DNA from: Candidatus Omnitrophota bacterium
GTDB taxonomy: Bacteria > Omnitrophota > Gorgyraeia > Gygaellales > Profunditerraquicolaceae
NCBI GenBank assembly: GCA_028715095.1
Contig: JAQUSM010000033.1
Location: 1 to 9,107 of the forward strand
Direction of reading: 5' to 3'
Length of the DNA stretch: 9,107 bases
A program made the translations under genes and the position numbers. Under the pieces are notes generated by a model that did not search any database, was not told where the DNA came from, and was given only the letters and a program-made list of their open reading frames with translations. Every line of letters begins with the position of its first letter. The stretch's first letter is position 1. This document shows positions 1-6,425 of this stretch, in pieces.

Positions 1-94
1 CCCCGGCAGCGCGACTGATTTCACGGCAGAATATAATTCTTACGGCATAATTGAAATTAATGACGAGGTTAATGCCAGGATAATTAAGGTTTAA
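1..94 (+). CDS. C-terminal end of an upstream protein, possibly a metallophosphoesterase (partial)
   Basis: An open frame enters from the left edge (first whole codon at base 2) and ends at TAA 92-94, giving about 30 residues. The fragment begins PGSATDF and continues through a strand-like segment, YGIIEIND, to the end. A PGS motif followed by a short beta-rich tail resembles the end of YfcE/MJ0936-type calcineurin-like phosphoesterases, where NPGS sits near the C terminus. This is a weak match on little sequence, so the identity is tentative. The stop lies two bases before the ATG of the HIT gene, so this is probably an earlier gene of the same operon. Confidence 0.45.
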   Translation, partial: PGSATDFTAEYNSYGIIEINDEVNARIIKV

Positions 95-96
95 AA

Positions 97-570
97 ATGG
101 ATAAACTGTGGGCTCCCTGGAGGATTAATTATATAAGCGTAAAAAACAGAGGAAAAAAGTGTATTTTTTGTTATGCCAAGTCAGGCGCTTCCAGGGATTA
201 TGTGATTTTTAAAACCAGGTTTTCTATCGTTATGCTAAATATCTATCCTTATAATAACGGGCATCTTCTGGTTTCTCCTTTAAGGCATATCCGCGACATA
301 TCCCAATTGCGCCAGGAGGAGGCGGTAGATTTGTTTAAATGTTTAAATAAGGCAAAGGCGCTGCTGCAAAAGGTACTGCATCCGGATGGCTACAACATCG
401 GAATTAATCTCACCCGCGCAGCCGGAGCCGGTATTGCCGGGCACTTGCATATGCATATTGTCCCGCGCTGGTCAGGTGATACTAATTTTATGCCGGTTAT
501 TTCAAACACCAAGATTATTTCCCAGTCCTTAGGTGAATTAGCCAAGGCTTTAAAAAATGCCCATAAATAA
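97..570 (+). CDS. HIT-family nucleotide hydrolase/transferase (Ap4A phosphorylase-like)
   Basis: A 157-residue histidine triad protein. The HIT motif is HLHMHIV at residues 116-122; His118 is the expected nucleophile that forms the nucleotidyl-histidine intermediate. The N terminus LWAPWR (4-9) followed by a Cys pair, CIFC (22-25), and the run RAAGAGIAGH before the triad are typical of the bacterial FHIT/Ap4A phosphorylase-like branch. The Cys pair together with His64 and His116 could form the zinc site seen in some HIT proteins (inference). Such enzymes cleave dinucleoside polyphosphates or nucleoside phosphoramidates in the cytoplasm; the substrate here cannot be read from sequence. An AAGG at 86-89 supports the ATG. 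The gene begins two bases after the preceding stop and overlaps the next gene by 14 bases, so the three are probably cotranscribed. Confidence 0.93.
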   Translation: MDKLWAPWRINYISVKNRGKKCIFCYAKSGASRDYVIFKTRFSIVMLNIYPYNNGHLLVSPLRHIRDISQLRQEEAVDLFKCLNKAKALLQKVLHPDGYNIGINLTRAAGAGIAGHLHMHIVPRWSGDTNFMPVISNTKIISQSLGELAKALKNAHK

Positions 571-1708
571 TATTAAAGAGTTTGAAGATAAGTTTCTTGC
601 TCCTTACGCGGCAAAGAGCTGTAATTCCCTTGGCCGGGCGCATAAAGAAGAGGAGCATCCCTACCGGTCATGCTATCAGCGTGACCGTGACCGGATTATA
701 CATTCTGCCGCATTCAGAAGGTTAGAATACAAGACCCAGGTTTTTGTCAACCATGAGGGGGATTATTACCGGACCCGGCTTACCCATAGCATTGAGGTCT
801 CCCAGATTGCCCGCACGATTGCATGGGCGCTTCGTTTAAACACTGATTTAACCGAAGCGATTGCTTTAGCTCATGACCTTGGGCATACCCCTTTTGGCCA
901 TTCTGGAGAAGAGGCGCTTAACGAACTGATGGCTAAGTGCGGAGGGTTTAATCATAACCTGCAGGGATTGAGAGTGGTAGATTGCCTGGAAGAGCGTTAC
1001 CCTGCGTTCCCTGGATTAAATTTAAGCTGGGAGGTAAGGGAGGGCATAGTCAAACATTCTTCGGTTTTTGATATCGCGGTCAAGATCAAAGAGTTTTTCC
1101 CGAAGAAAATGCCTTCATTAGAGACTCAGCTGGTTGACGCTGCAGACGAGATTGCTTATGATAACCACGACCTTGATGACGGCCTGACCTCCGGGCTGAT
1201 AAAAGAAAAAGATTTGGAAGGGCTTGAAATCTGGGAAAAAATAAATCGCAAAATTAATCAGAAATATGCTAAAATTGATTTGTCCAGCCGGAAATATCTG
1301 GTTATCCGGGGGTTAATTGATTTACAGGTCACGGATTTGATTGAGCATACCCAGAGCGTTATTTCCCGGAACAAAATTAATAGTTATGCTCAGCTGCAAA
1401 AGATTAATTATAAAATAGTGGATTTCAGCAAAGAGGTCAAGGAGTTGAGAAAACCGCTCCGGCAGTTTCTCATGCAGAAGCTTTATCATCATTACCGGGT
1501 TATGCGCATGAGCATTAAGGCCAAGCGTTTTATACGGGAGTTGTTTTGTGAGTACGCCATACGGCCCAAGCAATTACCCTCTGAAGTGCAGCTCAGGATC
1601 CCCAAAGAAGGAGTAAAACGGGCAGTCTGTGATTATATAGCCGGTATGACTGACCGATATGCCTTAGATGAATATAAAAAATTATTCAACCCCTACGAAA
1701 AAGTATAG
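557..1708 (+). CDS. dgt: Deoxyguanosinetriphosphate triphosphohydrolase-like protein (HD domain)
   Basis: A 383-residue member of the dGTPase family, which hydrolyses dNTPs to a deoxynucleoside and triphosphate. The N-terminal signature is present (HPYRSCYQRDRDRI at 34-47, then AAFRRLEYKTQVF). The metal-binding HD residues are His77 (RLTHS), His106-Asp107 (AHDLGHTPFGH, 105-115) and Asp197 (DAADEIAYD). Length and layout match the shorter, type 2 dGTPase-like proteins that lack the large insertions of the E. coli enzyme. The ATG at 557 overlaps the end of the HIT gene by 14 bases and has AAGG at 544-547. The start fits the family's usual N terminus (EEFLAPYA-like segment at 9-18). Its 3' end overlaps the next gene by 41 bases. 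A role in nucleotide pool control is likely; substrate preference is not readable. Confidence 0.95.
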   Translation: MPINNIKEFEDKFLAPYAAKSCNSLGRAHKEEEHPYRSCYQRDRDRIIHSAAFRRLEYKTQVFVNHEGDYYRTRLTHSIEVSQIARTIAWALRLNTDLTEAIALAHDLGHTPFGHSGEEALNELMAKCGGFNHNLQGLRVVDCLEERYPAFPGLNLSWEVREGIVKHSSVFDIAVKIKEFFPKKMPSLETQLVDAADEIAYDNHDLDDGLTSGLIKEKDLEGLEIWEKINRKINQKYAKIDLSSRKYLVIRGLIDLQVTDLIEHTQSVISRNKINSYAQLQKINYKIVDFSKEVKELRKPLRQFLMQKLYHHYRVMRMSIKAKRFIRELFCEYAIRPKQLPSEVQLRIPKEGVKRAVCDYIAGMTDRYALDEYKKLFNPYEKV

Positions 1709-2735
1709 GTTTTTAGTTTCGGCGGTACACAGCATTTACCGCTTGCTTAACTCTACTTACGAGCTTAAAGAGCTGGTCAGCCGCATGGGCAGGTTATTTT
1801 GCCAATTCTTCAATGCCCAATATTGCCTGATTATCCTGCTGGAGCCTAACAAGAAATATTCCAGTATCAAATGTTTAATCAAGGATAACAATAAACTGAT
1901 TGTCGATAAGAAGAGCAGGGTCCGCGGGAGGATTGAAGAAAAAATAATTAAAAGCTCATCCGCGGTCAGGAAGGGTGGCCTTCTTGGCGTCCCGCTTATC
2001 TGCGAAGATGTTCTGGGTTTTATTATTATAAAACGCGCTAATCTGCATCAGCCATTTGATAAGTTTGATCAGGAGATGCTTATGAATATGGCGGAACAGG
2101 CGGTTATCGGGATTAAGAATTTACAATTATATGAGGAGCAGCAAAAGATAGTCTTTGGCAGCATTAAATCATTGGTCACTTTGTTAAATACCCGTGTGCC
2201 GCAAGAGTATACGCATTCCCCGCATTTTAGCAAATTAGTTTGCGCCCTGGGTACAGAGCTTCATTTGGGGGAAAAACAGCTTGAAAGCCTCAAATATGCC
2301 AGCCTGCTGCATGATACCGGTAAAATTGACATACCTTCTGAAATTTTAACCAAAGCTACCAAGCTTACTTCGGAAGAATATGATATTATTAAAAAGCATC
2401 CGGTAAAAGGGGCACAGATACTGCGGCCTTTACAGATTTTGCGTCCGGTTATCCCGATTATCATGCATCATCACGAAAAATTTAACGGTACGGGCTATCC
2501 GTCGCATCTGAAAGGCGGGCAGATTCCTCTGTGCGCGCGGATTATGTCTGTGGCGGATGCATTTGAAGCAATGGTTTACGGCCGGCCATACCGCCAGAGG
2601 ATGGATATAGATTCTGCCATAAAGGAAATAAAGAAAAAGAGCGGTACGCAATTTGACCCTAAGATAGTGGAGGCCTTTTTAAAGGTAATTAAGAAGTTCA
2701 ATAAAAGGATTTATTTGAAGCAGGATAAACCCTAA
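1668..2735 (+). CDS. GAF + HD-GYP domain protein, putative cyclic-di-GMP phosphodiesterase
   Basis: A 355-residue soluble protein. Residues ~15-155 look like a GAF sensor domain (helix, then beta strands LIILLE, GVPLICEDVLGFIII, and a helix ending AVIGIKNLQLYEEQQ that acts as linker). Residues ~165-345 form an HD-GYP domain: His183, His215-Asp216 with Lys219 (LLHDTGK), His244 (KKHP), HHHE at 267-270 with NGTGYP at 273-278, and Asp297 (VADAFEAM). All expected metal and signature residues are present, so c-di-GMP hydrolysis is likely. The usual Arg three positions after His183 is His186. No receiver domain or membrane segment is seen; the GAF ligand is unknown. The start overlaps the dGTPase gene by 41 bases and has no clear ribosome binding site, but the next in-frame Met (residue 40) would cut into the GAF domain. 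Confidence 0.93.
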   Translation: MNIKNYSTPTKKYRFLVSAVHSIYRLLNSTYELKELVSRMGRLFCQFFNAQYCLIILLEPNKKYSSIKCLIKDNNKLIVDKKSRVRGRIEEKIIKSSSAVRKGGLLGVPLICEDVLGFIIIKRANLHQPFDKFDQEMLMNMAEQAVIGIKNLQLYEEQQKIVFGSIKSLVTLLNTRVPQEYTHSPHFSKLVCALGTELHLGEKQLESLKYASLLHDTGKIDIPSEILTKATKLTSEEYDIIKKHPVKGAQILRPLQILRPVIPIIMHHHEKFNGTGYPSHLKGGQIPLCARIMSVADAFEAMVYGRPYRQRMDIDSAIKEIKKKSGTQFDPKIVEAFLKVIKKFNKRIYLKQDKP

Positions 2736-2742
2736 CTACAAT
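2715..2742 (+). promoter_or_regulatory. Possible promoter for the SPOR gene, nearly leaderless
   Basis: TTGAAG (2715-2720), a 16-base spacer and TACAAT (2737-2742) resemble sigma-70 -35 and -10 boxes. The -10 box ends 8 bases before the ATG at 2751, so transcription would start at or just before that codon. No ribosome binding site is seen ahead of this ATG, which fits a leaderless message, but the match may be chance in AT-rich DNA. Confidence 0.3.
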
Positions 2743-2750
2743 ATCATTCT

Positions 2751-3194
2751 ATGGCGGATAAACAGGACTATTCTCAAAATGAGCTATTTACGCAATCTTT
2801 GGATAGCGGCCAGTATAAACCGCGCGTCCCGGCAAACCATTTCTTTACGCGTATCCGGGGTTATGAAAAGATATTGCTTTTAATCATGGGTTTGGTTTTA
2901 CTGAGTATTATTTCTTTTTCTCTGGGGGTAGAAAAAGGAAGACGCGTTGTTTTGACTTCAGGTAATAATACCGACCCGGCAAGCTATACTATCCAGGTAG
3001 CGGCTTTTAAAAACAGGAATCTTGCCCTTCGCCAGGCCCAGATGCTGGCAAAAGCAGGATTGTCCCCGTTAGTTTTTGCAAAAGGTAATTATGTCATTTT
3101 GTGCGTAGGCAAATTTTCTAATCAAGAGAGCGCGCAACCTTTGCTGATCCAACTGCAGAGAACCTACGCTGGTTGCCGCATAAGGAGGCTATAA
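2751..3194 (+). CDS. Membrane-anchored SPOR domain protein
   Basis: A 147-residue bitopic protein. Residues 1-40 are polar with basic residues next to the membrane (RIRGYEK). Residues ~41-60 are a hydrophobic helix followed by EKGRR. Residues ~78-147 form a SPOR domain: YTIQVAAF (79-86), a helix LALRQAQMLAKAG, VILCVGKF (115-122), then a second helix ending near the C terminus. The likely topology puts the SPOR domain in the periplasm, where such domains bind peptidoglycan glycan strands lacking stem peptides, often at the division site. It is shorter than FtsN and has no recognisable division-specific motif, so its partner is unknown. The start has no clear ribosome binding site. It follows the HD-GYP gene after 15 bases, and its last codons carry the ribosome binding site of the next gene. 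Confidence 0.88.
   Translation: MADKQDYSQNELFTQSLDSGQYKPRVPANHFFTRIRGYEKILLLIMGLVLLSIISFSLGVEKGRRVVLTSGNNTDPASYTIQVAAFKNRNLALRQAQMLAKAGLSPLVFAKGNYVILCVGKFSNQESAQPLLIQLQRTYAGCRIRRL
3182..3188 (+). promoter_or_regulatory. Strong ribosome binding site of the small basic protein gene
   Basis: AAGGAGG is a near-perfect Shine-Dalgarno sequence, 10 bases before the ATG at 3199. It lies inside the last codons of the SPOR gene. It is the best site in the + strand operon and suggests that the small basic protein is made at a high rate relative to its neighbours. Confidence 0.8.
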
Positions 3195-3198
3195 AATC

Positions 3199-3492
3199 AT
3201 GTCAATACATCCGTCATTAATTATTTCGGAAAAAGACAAAATGGTCCGCTCGGTATTGAAGCGCACAGAGCGTATCAGGCAGATGCATGAAAAGGGCAAA
3301 TGGAAAGAAGGCGACTCGGTTTATGGGTTGCCAAAAATCAAAACCTTAAGAATTAAGATCAAGAAAGAAAAGGCAGTCAAAGAGGAAACTTCGGCTACTG
3401 AAGCTGGAGCGCCGGCACCCGCTGCGCCGGGGGTAAAAGATGCGTCTAAGGCTGCTCCTAAGGCTCAGCCTAAAGCACAAGAGAAGAAATAA
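3199..3492 (+). CDS. Small basic protein of the PVC-type family, with a long Ala/Pro/Lys tail
   Basis: A 97-residue, strongly basic protein. Residues 1-56 match the small basic protein family that I recall from Planctomycetes, Verrucomicrobia and Chlamydiae: MSIHPSL at the start, RSVLKRTERI (17-26), GKWKEGDSVYGLPKIK (33-48), then a Lys-rich strand. The function is unknown; size, charge and strong ribosome binding site make an RNA- or ribosome-associated role plausible (inference). Family members I remember are about 60 residues long. Here residues ~57-97 form a low-complexity extension rich in Ala, Pro, Lys and Glu, ending in KAAP/KAQP/KAQE repeats. The gene starts 4 bases after the SPOR stop and ends one base before the ATG of the SH3 protein gene. 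Confidence 0.85.
   Translation: MSIHPSLIISEKDKMVRSVLKRTERIRQMHEKGKWKEGDSVYGLPKIKTLRIKIKKEKAVKEETSATEAGAPAPAAPGVKDASKAAPKAQPKAQEKK
3448..3483 (+). repeat. Short 12-base coding repeat in the small basic protein tail
   Basis: Three consecutive 12-base units encode KAAP, KAQP and KAQE (residues 84-95). The first two differ only in the third codon (AAGGCTGCTCCT and AAGGCTCAGCCT); the third is more diverged (AAAGCACAAGAG). The pattern suggests that the tail grew by slippage or unit duplication. Confidence 0.5.
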
Positions 3493-3493
3493 A

Positions 3494-4255
3494 ATGCAGC
3501 AAGCAGGATCAATCTTTCTGTTGACTTTTTTTCTTTTAAAGTCCGTATTCGCGGCTGAGTTTACCGCTTTTACGGGGCAGATTAACGCAGATACTATAAA
3601 TGTGCGTGTTGATGCTACGGTAAGTTCAGCAGCCGCCTGTACGCTTTCTAAGGGGCAACTGGTAGAGGTAGTTTCTGAGGTTTACGATTGGTATAAGATT
3701 CGCCTCCCCAAGTCGGCGCCTTCTTATATAAAGAAAAGCCTGGTTGAATGTATTAACAATGCCCCGGAAAAATGTTCTAATGCCAAGGTTACCGGAGACA
3801 GGGTAAATATCCGGCTTGGCCCAAGCGAATCATCCTGGATTCTTGGCAAGGCGGATAAGTCAACGGTGGTAAATATAGTCCAGGAGGAAGGCGGCTGGTA
3901 TAAGATTGAACCGGTGCACCAGAGTTATGGCTGGGTAAATAAAAGGTTTATCAATAAAGATATAGCTGTTGCCAAAGAAGAGGATAAGTCAGCTGCGGTT
4001 TTACGGCCTGCGGCTTTGGAGCCAGGCGGCCAGCTGGTTATTGAAGGTACAATCAGCCCTTATGGAGTGGTCTTATGGCGCAAGGCAACCCATAAATTAG
4101 TTACTGCTGATAAAAAGATATATTTTCTAAAAGGCAACCGAAAAAGCCTGGACAGCCTTAATTACCATAAGGTAAAAGTTACCGGTAAATTAATCAGCCC
4201 GGAAAATAACAAGTACCCGATTATTGAGGTAGCTATCATCGAGGTATTGAATTGA
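3494..4255 (+). CDS. Secreted protein with two bacterial SH3-like domains
   Basis: A 253-residue exported protein. The ATG at 3494 is preferred because it begins a clear signal peptide (hydrophobic core IFLLTFFLL, cleavage probably after VFA at 18-20). An in-frame ATG at 3440 would put an Arg/Lys-rich stretch ahead of it and overlap the previous gene. Two SH3-like repeats follow: ~31-85 (INVRVDAT..., WYKIRLP, SYIKKSLVE) and ~98-155 (RVNIRLGPS, GGWYKIEP, YGWVNKRFI). Residues ~181-253 are a beta-rich domain ending in KVKVTGKL and IIEVAIIEVLN, reminiscent of an OB-fold, with no confident family. SH3-like domains of this type often bind cell-wall peptides. Cys49, Cys86 and Cys94 could allow a disulfide. 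The stop codon overlaps the TTG of the protease gene. Confidence 0.88.
   Translation: MQQAGSIFLLTFFLLKSVFAAEFTAFTGQINADTINVRVDATVSSAAACTLSKGQLVEVVSEVYDWYKIRLPKSAPSYIKKSLVECINNAPEKCSNAKVTGDRVNIRLGPSESSWILGKADKSTVVNIVQEEGGWYKIEPVHQSYGWVNKRFINKDIAVAKEEDKSAAVLRPAALEPGGQLVIEGTISPYGVVLWRKATHKLVTADKKIYFLKGNRKSLDSLNYHKVKVTGKLISPENNKYPIIEVAIIEVLN
4241..4245 (+). promoter_or_regulatory. Ribosome binding site that fixes the TTG start of the M50 protease
   Basis: GAGGT lies 6-7 bases before the TTG at 4252. It supports a TTG start overlapping the previous stop codon, rather than the internal ATG at codon 21, which would remove most of the first membrane helix just before the HExxH motif. Confidence 0.65.
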
Positions 4256-4881
4256 GCCTGCCGCAGCTAATTATTTCTTTTGCTGTTTCTTTTGCCATTT
4301 TATTAATTGCTATGACTGTGCATGAATTTGCGCATGGCCTGGCTGCCTATAAGTTAGGTGATTCTACGGCCAAATTTTCCGGCCGGCTTACCTTAAACCC
4401 CCTGGCGCATATCGATCCTTTCTGGACTATCCTCTTGCCGCTTGTGCTTTTTTTATCCACTTCCGGGCATTTTGTTTTTGGAGCTGCCAAACCCGTGCCT
4501 ATAGATTACCGGGCATTAAAAAATCCAAAAAAAGATATAATCTGGATCGGAGTCAGCGGCCCGCTTGCTAACCTTGCCCTTGCTTTTGTTACCGCCCAGG
4601 TGTTGAAATTCATCCCGCTGCCGGCTCTTGCGGTTTATTTGCTTTCGAATTTGCTTTTAATCAATGTCGTTTTAGCTTTATTCAACCTGATTCCGATCCC
4701 GCCGTTAGATGGTTCGCGTGTTTTAATGGGGCTGCTGCCGGAAGGGCTATCCCAACTCTATATCGGGCTTGAGCGCTATGGTTTTATTATTCTCTTTTTG
4801 TTTATATGGCTGGGTGTATTTGACCGCCTGCTTTGGCCGATGGTAGGCTTAGTGATCAGGTCAATGGGGGTAAGTTATTAA
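4252..4881 (+). CDS. Site-2 protease family (M50) intramembrane zinc metalloprotease
   Basis: A 209-residue, mostly hydrophobic protein of the compact S2P/YwhC-like type. The zinc-binding motif HEFAH (24-28) sits in the first helix. NPLAHIDP (49-56), GAAKPVPID (77-85), SGPLANL (102-108) and NLIPIPPLDGSR (145-156), with Asp153 as the third metal ligand, are all present, so the enzyme should be active. Several other hydrophobic helices fill the chain (~57-70, 105-120, 126-146, 172-190). There is no PDZ domain, unlike RseP. Substrates in this subgroup are generally unknown. Translation starts at TTG, which shares bases with the previous TGA. The stop codon is directly followed by the aroB ATG. 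Neighbours acting on the envelope (SPOR, SH3) are consistent with a role at the membrane, but no specific link can be read. Confidence 0.93.
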   Translation: MSLPQLIISFAVSFAILLIAMTVHEFAHGLAAYKLGDSTAKFSGRLTLNPLAHIDPFWTILLPLVLFLSTSGHFVFGAAKPVPIDYRALKNPKKDIIWIGVSGPLANLALAFVTAQVLKFIPLPALAVYLLSNLLLINVVLALFNLIPIPPLDGSRVLMGLLPEGLSQLYIGLERYGFIILFLFIWLGVFDRLLWPMVGLVIRSMGVSY

Positions 4882-5967
4882 ATGCGTAAGGTAACGGTTA
4901 ACTTAGGTAAACGATCGTATGATATAATTATCGGCAGCTCTATCCTTAAGAAACTGGGCCCATATTTACTTAAATTAAATATTGGTTTGGATGCTTATAT
5001 CATTACTAATTCGTTATTGAAAGATAAATACGGCGCAATCTTATCCAGCGTTTTGCTAAGAAACGGGTTTAACTGCCGTTTTAAAATTGTTTTGGACAGC
5101 GAAAAAAGCAAGTCATTGGGAAGCGCCGGATGCGTAATCAATGACCTGGCCAAGTTTGACCGGAAAAGAAAAGTTTTTATCATCGCTTTTGGCGGCGGGG
5201 TAGTGGGGGACCTGGCCGGTTTTATTGCTTCGGTGTATAAACGGGGGATCCCTTATGTTCAGATCCCTACGACTTTGTTGGCCCAGGTAGATTCGGCTAT
5301 CGGAGGCAAGACTGCGGTTGACCTGGATTTAGGCAAGAATCTTATCGGCGCATTTTATCAGCCTAACCTTGTATTCAGCGAGATTAATTTCCTGAAATCG
5401 CTGGATAAACGCCAGGTTGCTTCAGGGATGGCGGAAATAATAAAGTATGCTATTATCAAGGATAACAGCTTGTTTTGTTACCTGGAGAAAAAGCAGAAGG
5501 ATGTCTTTAATGCTGATCCTGTGGTATTGGAAAGAATAATCAGTTCCTGCAGCGGCATTAAAGCGGCGATAGTCAGCCGCGATGAAAAAGAGGCGTCAGG
5601 ATTAAGGACAATTTTAAATTTTGGCCATACTATCGGGCATGCGATTGAGTCCGCTTGCGCCTACAAAAATTATAATCACGGTGAGGCAGTAAGCCTGGGA
5701 ATGATTGCGGCTTTGGATTTAAGCTGTAAGCTTGGGTTCATTGAAAACAGCCTGGTATTACGTATCAAGAATTTAATCAAGCTTTATGGTTTGCCTGTAA
5801 AGCTTAAAGGTGTCTCCGTCGATAAAATCATCAGCGCCTATTATCATGATAAGAAATTTACCGGTAAGCAGAATAAGCTGGTTTTAATCCGGGGGATAGC
5901 TAAGCCGGTAATTGTAAAGAATGTCGCGTTGAATTTGATAAAAGAAGCAGCCAGCGAAATAATTTAA
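4882..5967 (+). CDS. aroB: 3-dehydroquinate synthase
   Basis: A 361-residue protein of normal family length. It catalyses the second step of the shikimate pathway, DAHP to 3-dehydroquinate, using NAD+ and a divalent metal. The NAD-binding loop GGGVVGD is at 104-110. The active-site stretch QIPTTLLAQVDSAIGGKT is at 127-144 (Lys143), and GKN is at 151-153. Metal ligands are Glu185 (SGMAEIIKY), His249 (NFGHTIGHA) and His266 (NHGEA). All key residues are present. The ATG follows the protease stop with no gap, so translation is probably coupled; only a poor G-run (4866-4870) serves as a ribosome binding site. It is the last gene of the + strand operon, and its stop lies 2 bases from the stop of the convergent GspB-like gene. 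Confidence 0.98.
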   Translation: MRKVTVNLGKRSYDIIIGSSILKKLGPYLLKLNIGLDAYIITNSLLKDKYGAILSSVLLRNGFNCRFKIVLDSEKSKSLGSAGCVINDLAKFDRKRKVFIIAFGGGVVGDLAGFIASVYKRGIPYVQIPTTLLAQVDSAIGGKTAVDLDLGKNLIGAFYQPNLVFSEINFLKSLDKRQVASGMAEIIKYAIIKDNSLFCYLEKKQKDVFNADPVVLERIISSCSGIKAAIVSRDEKEASGLRTILNFGHTIGHAIESACAYKNYNHGEAVSLGMIAALDLSCKLGFIENSLVLRIKNLIKLYGLPVKLKGVSVDKIISAYYHDKKFTGKQNKLVLIRGIAKPVIVKNVALNLIKEAASEII

Positions 5968-5969
5968 GC

Positions 5970-6422
5970 TCACTTGCCGGTGGAAAGAGTAATAATTTTG
6001 CCTTCGTTATTTATTTCTACGGTATCCACGGTGATTTTCTCTACTTTGGCTCCCTCAACTGAGTCATTTTCCTTTACAATCTGATTGTTCACTAAAGCAT
6101 AACCGTTATCATCGGAAAAGAATATCCCATTTAAGACGAATTTCTTTTCCGGCTTTGGTTGTTCTTCAGGCAATGGGGCAGGGGTAGCAAGCGGCGCTTG
6201 GATCGGAACCGCTTGAGGGGGTTCGGATACCTGGGGTGGGACAATCTTGTGGTTAAGAGTCTTAAATATATGGCCGCCCAAGAGCAGGATAGCAGCAAGC
6301 ATTAAAGAATACAAAAGAAAAGTCTTGAACTTGGGTTTTTTATCCAAACCGGGAGTTTTTTTAAGCGAGTTTCTTTGGATAGATGCTTCAGTTTTCTTTA
6401 ATGCATCGTTAATTATACTCAT
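5970..6422 (-). CDS. GspB-like membrane protein (type II secretion/pilus assembly partner)
   Basis: A 150-residue single-pass membrane protein. It opens with MSIINDALKKTE, close to the MSxILDALKKAE start of GspB/ExeB-like proteins. A basic stretch precedes a hydrophobic helix at ~34-52. Then comes a Pro/Ala/Gln-rich flexible linker (~61-93), and a small beta-rich C-terminal domain (FVLNGIFFSDDNGYALVNN..., 95-150) that resembles the T2SS GspB / PilP-type homology region. The N terminus should be cytoplasmic and the C-terminal domain periplasmic. In Aeromonas, ExeA and ExeB form a complex that helps place the secretin in the cell wall; the same partnership is inferred here because the ATPase gene ends 3 bases upstream. 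The ribosome binding site is weak, suggesting coupling to the ATPase gene. Confidence 0.8.
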   Translation of the reverse strand: MSIINDALKKTEASIQRNSLKKTPGLDKKPKFKTFLLYSLMLAAILLLGGHIFKTLNHKIVPPQVSEPPQAVPIQAPLATPAPLPEEQPKPEKKFVLNGIFFSDDNGYALVNNQIVKENDSVEGAKVEKITVDTVEINNEGKIITLSTGK

Positions 6423-6425
6423 AAA

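Noticed and set aside
1322..1573. Open frame on the - strand inside the dGTPase gene
   Set aside because: It lies wholly within a confidently identified gene, and its translation has no recognisable domain; it is a shadow frame.
3440..3493. Upstream ATG for the SH3-domain protein
   Set aside because: It adds an Arg/Lys/Leu-rich stretch ahead of a normal signal peptide and lies in the small basic protein gene; ATG 3494 is better.
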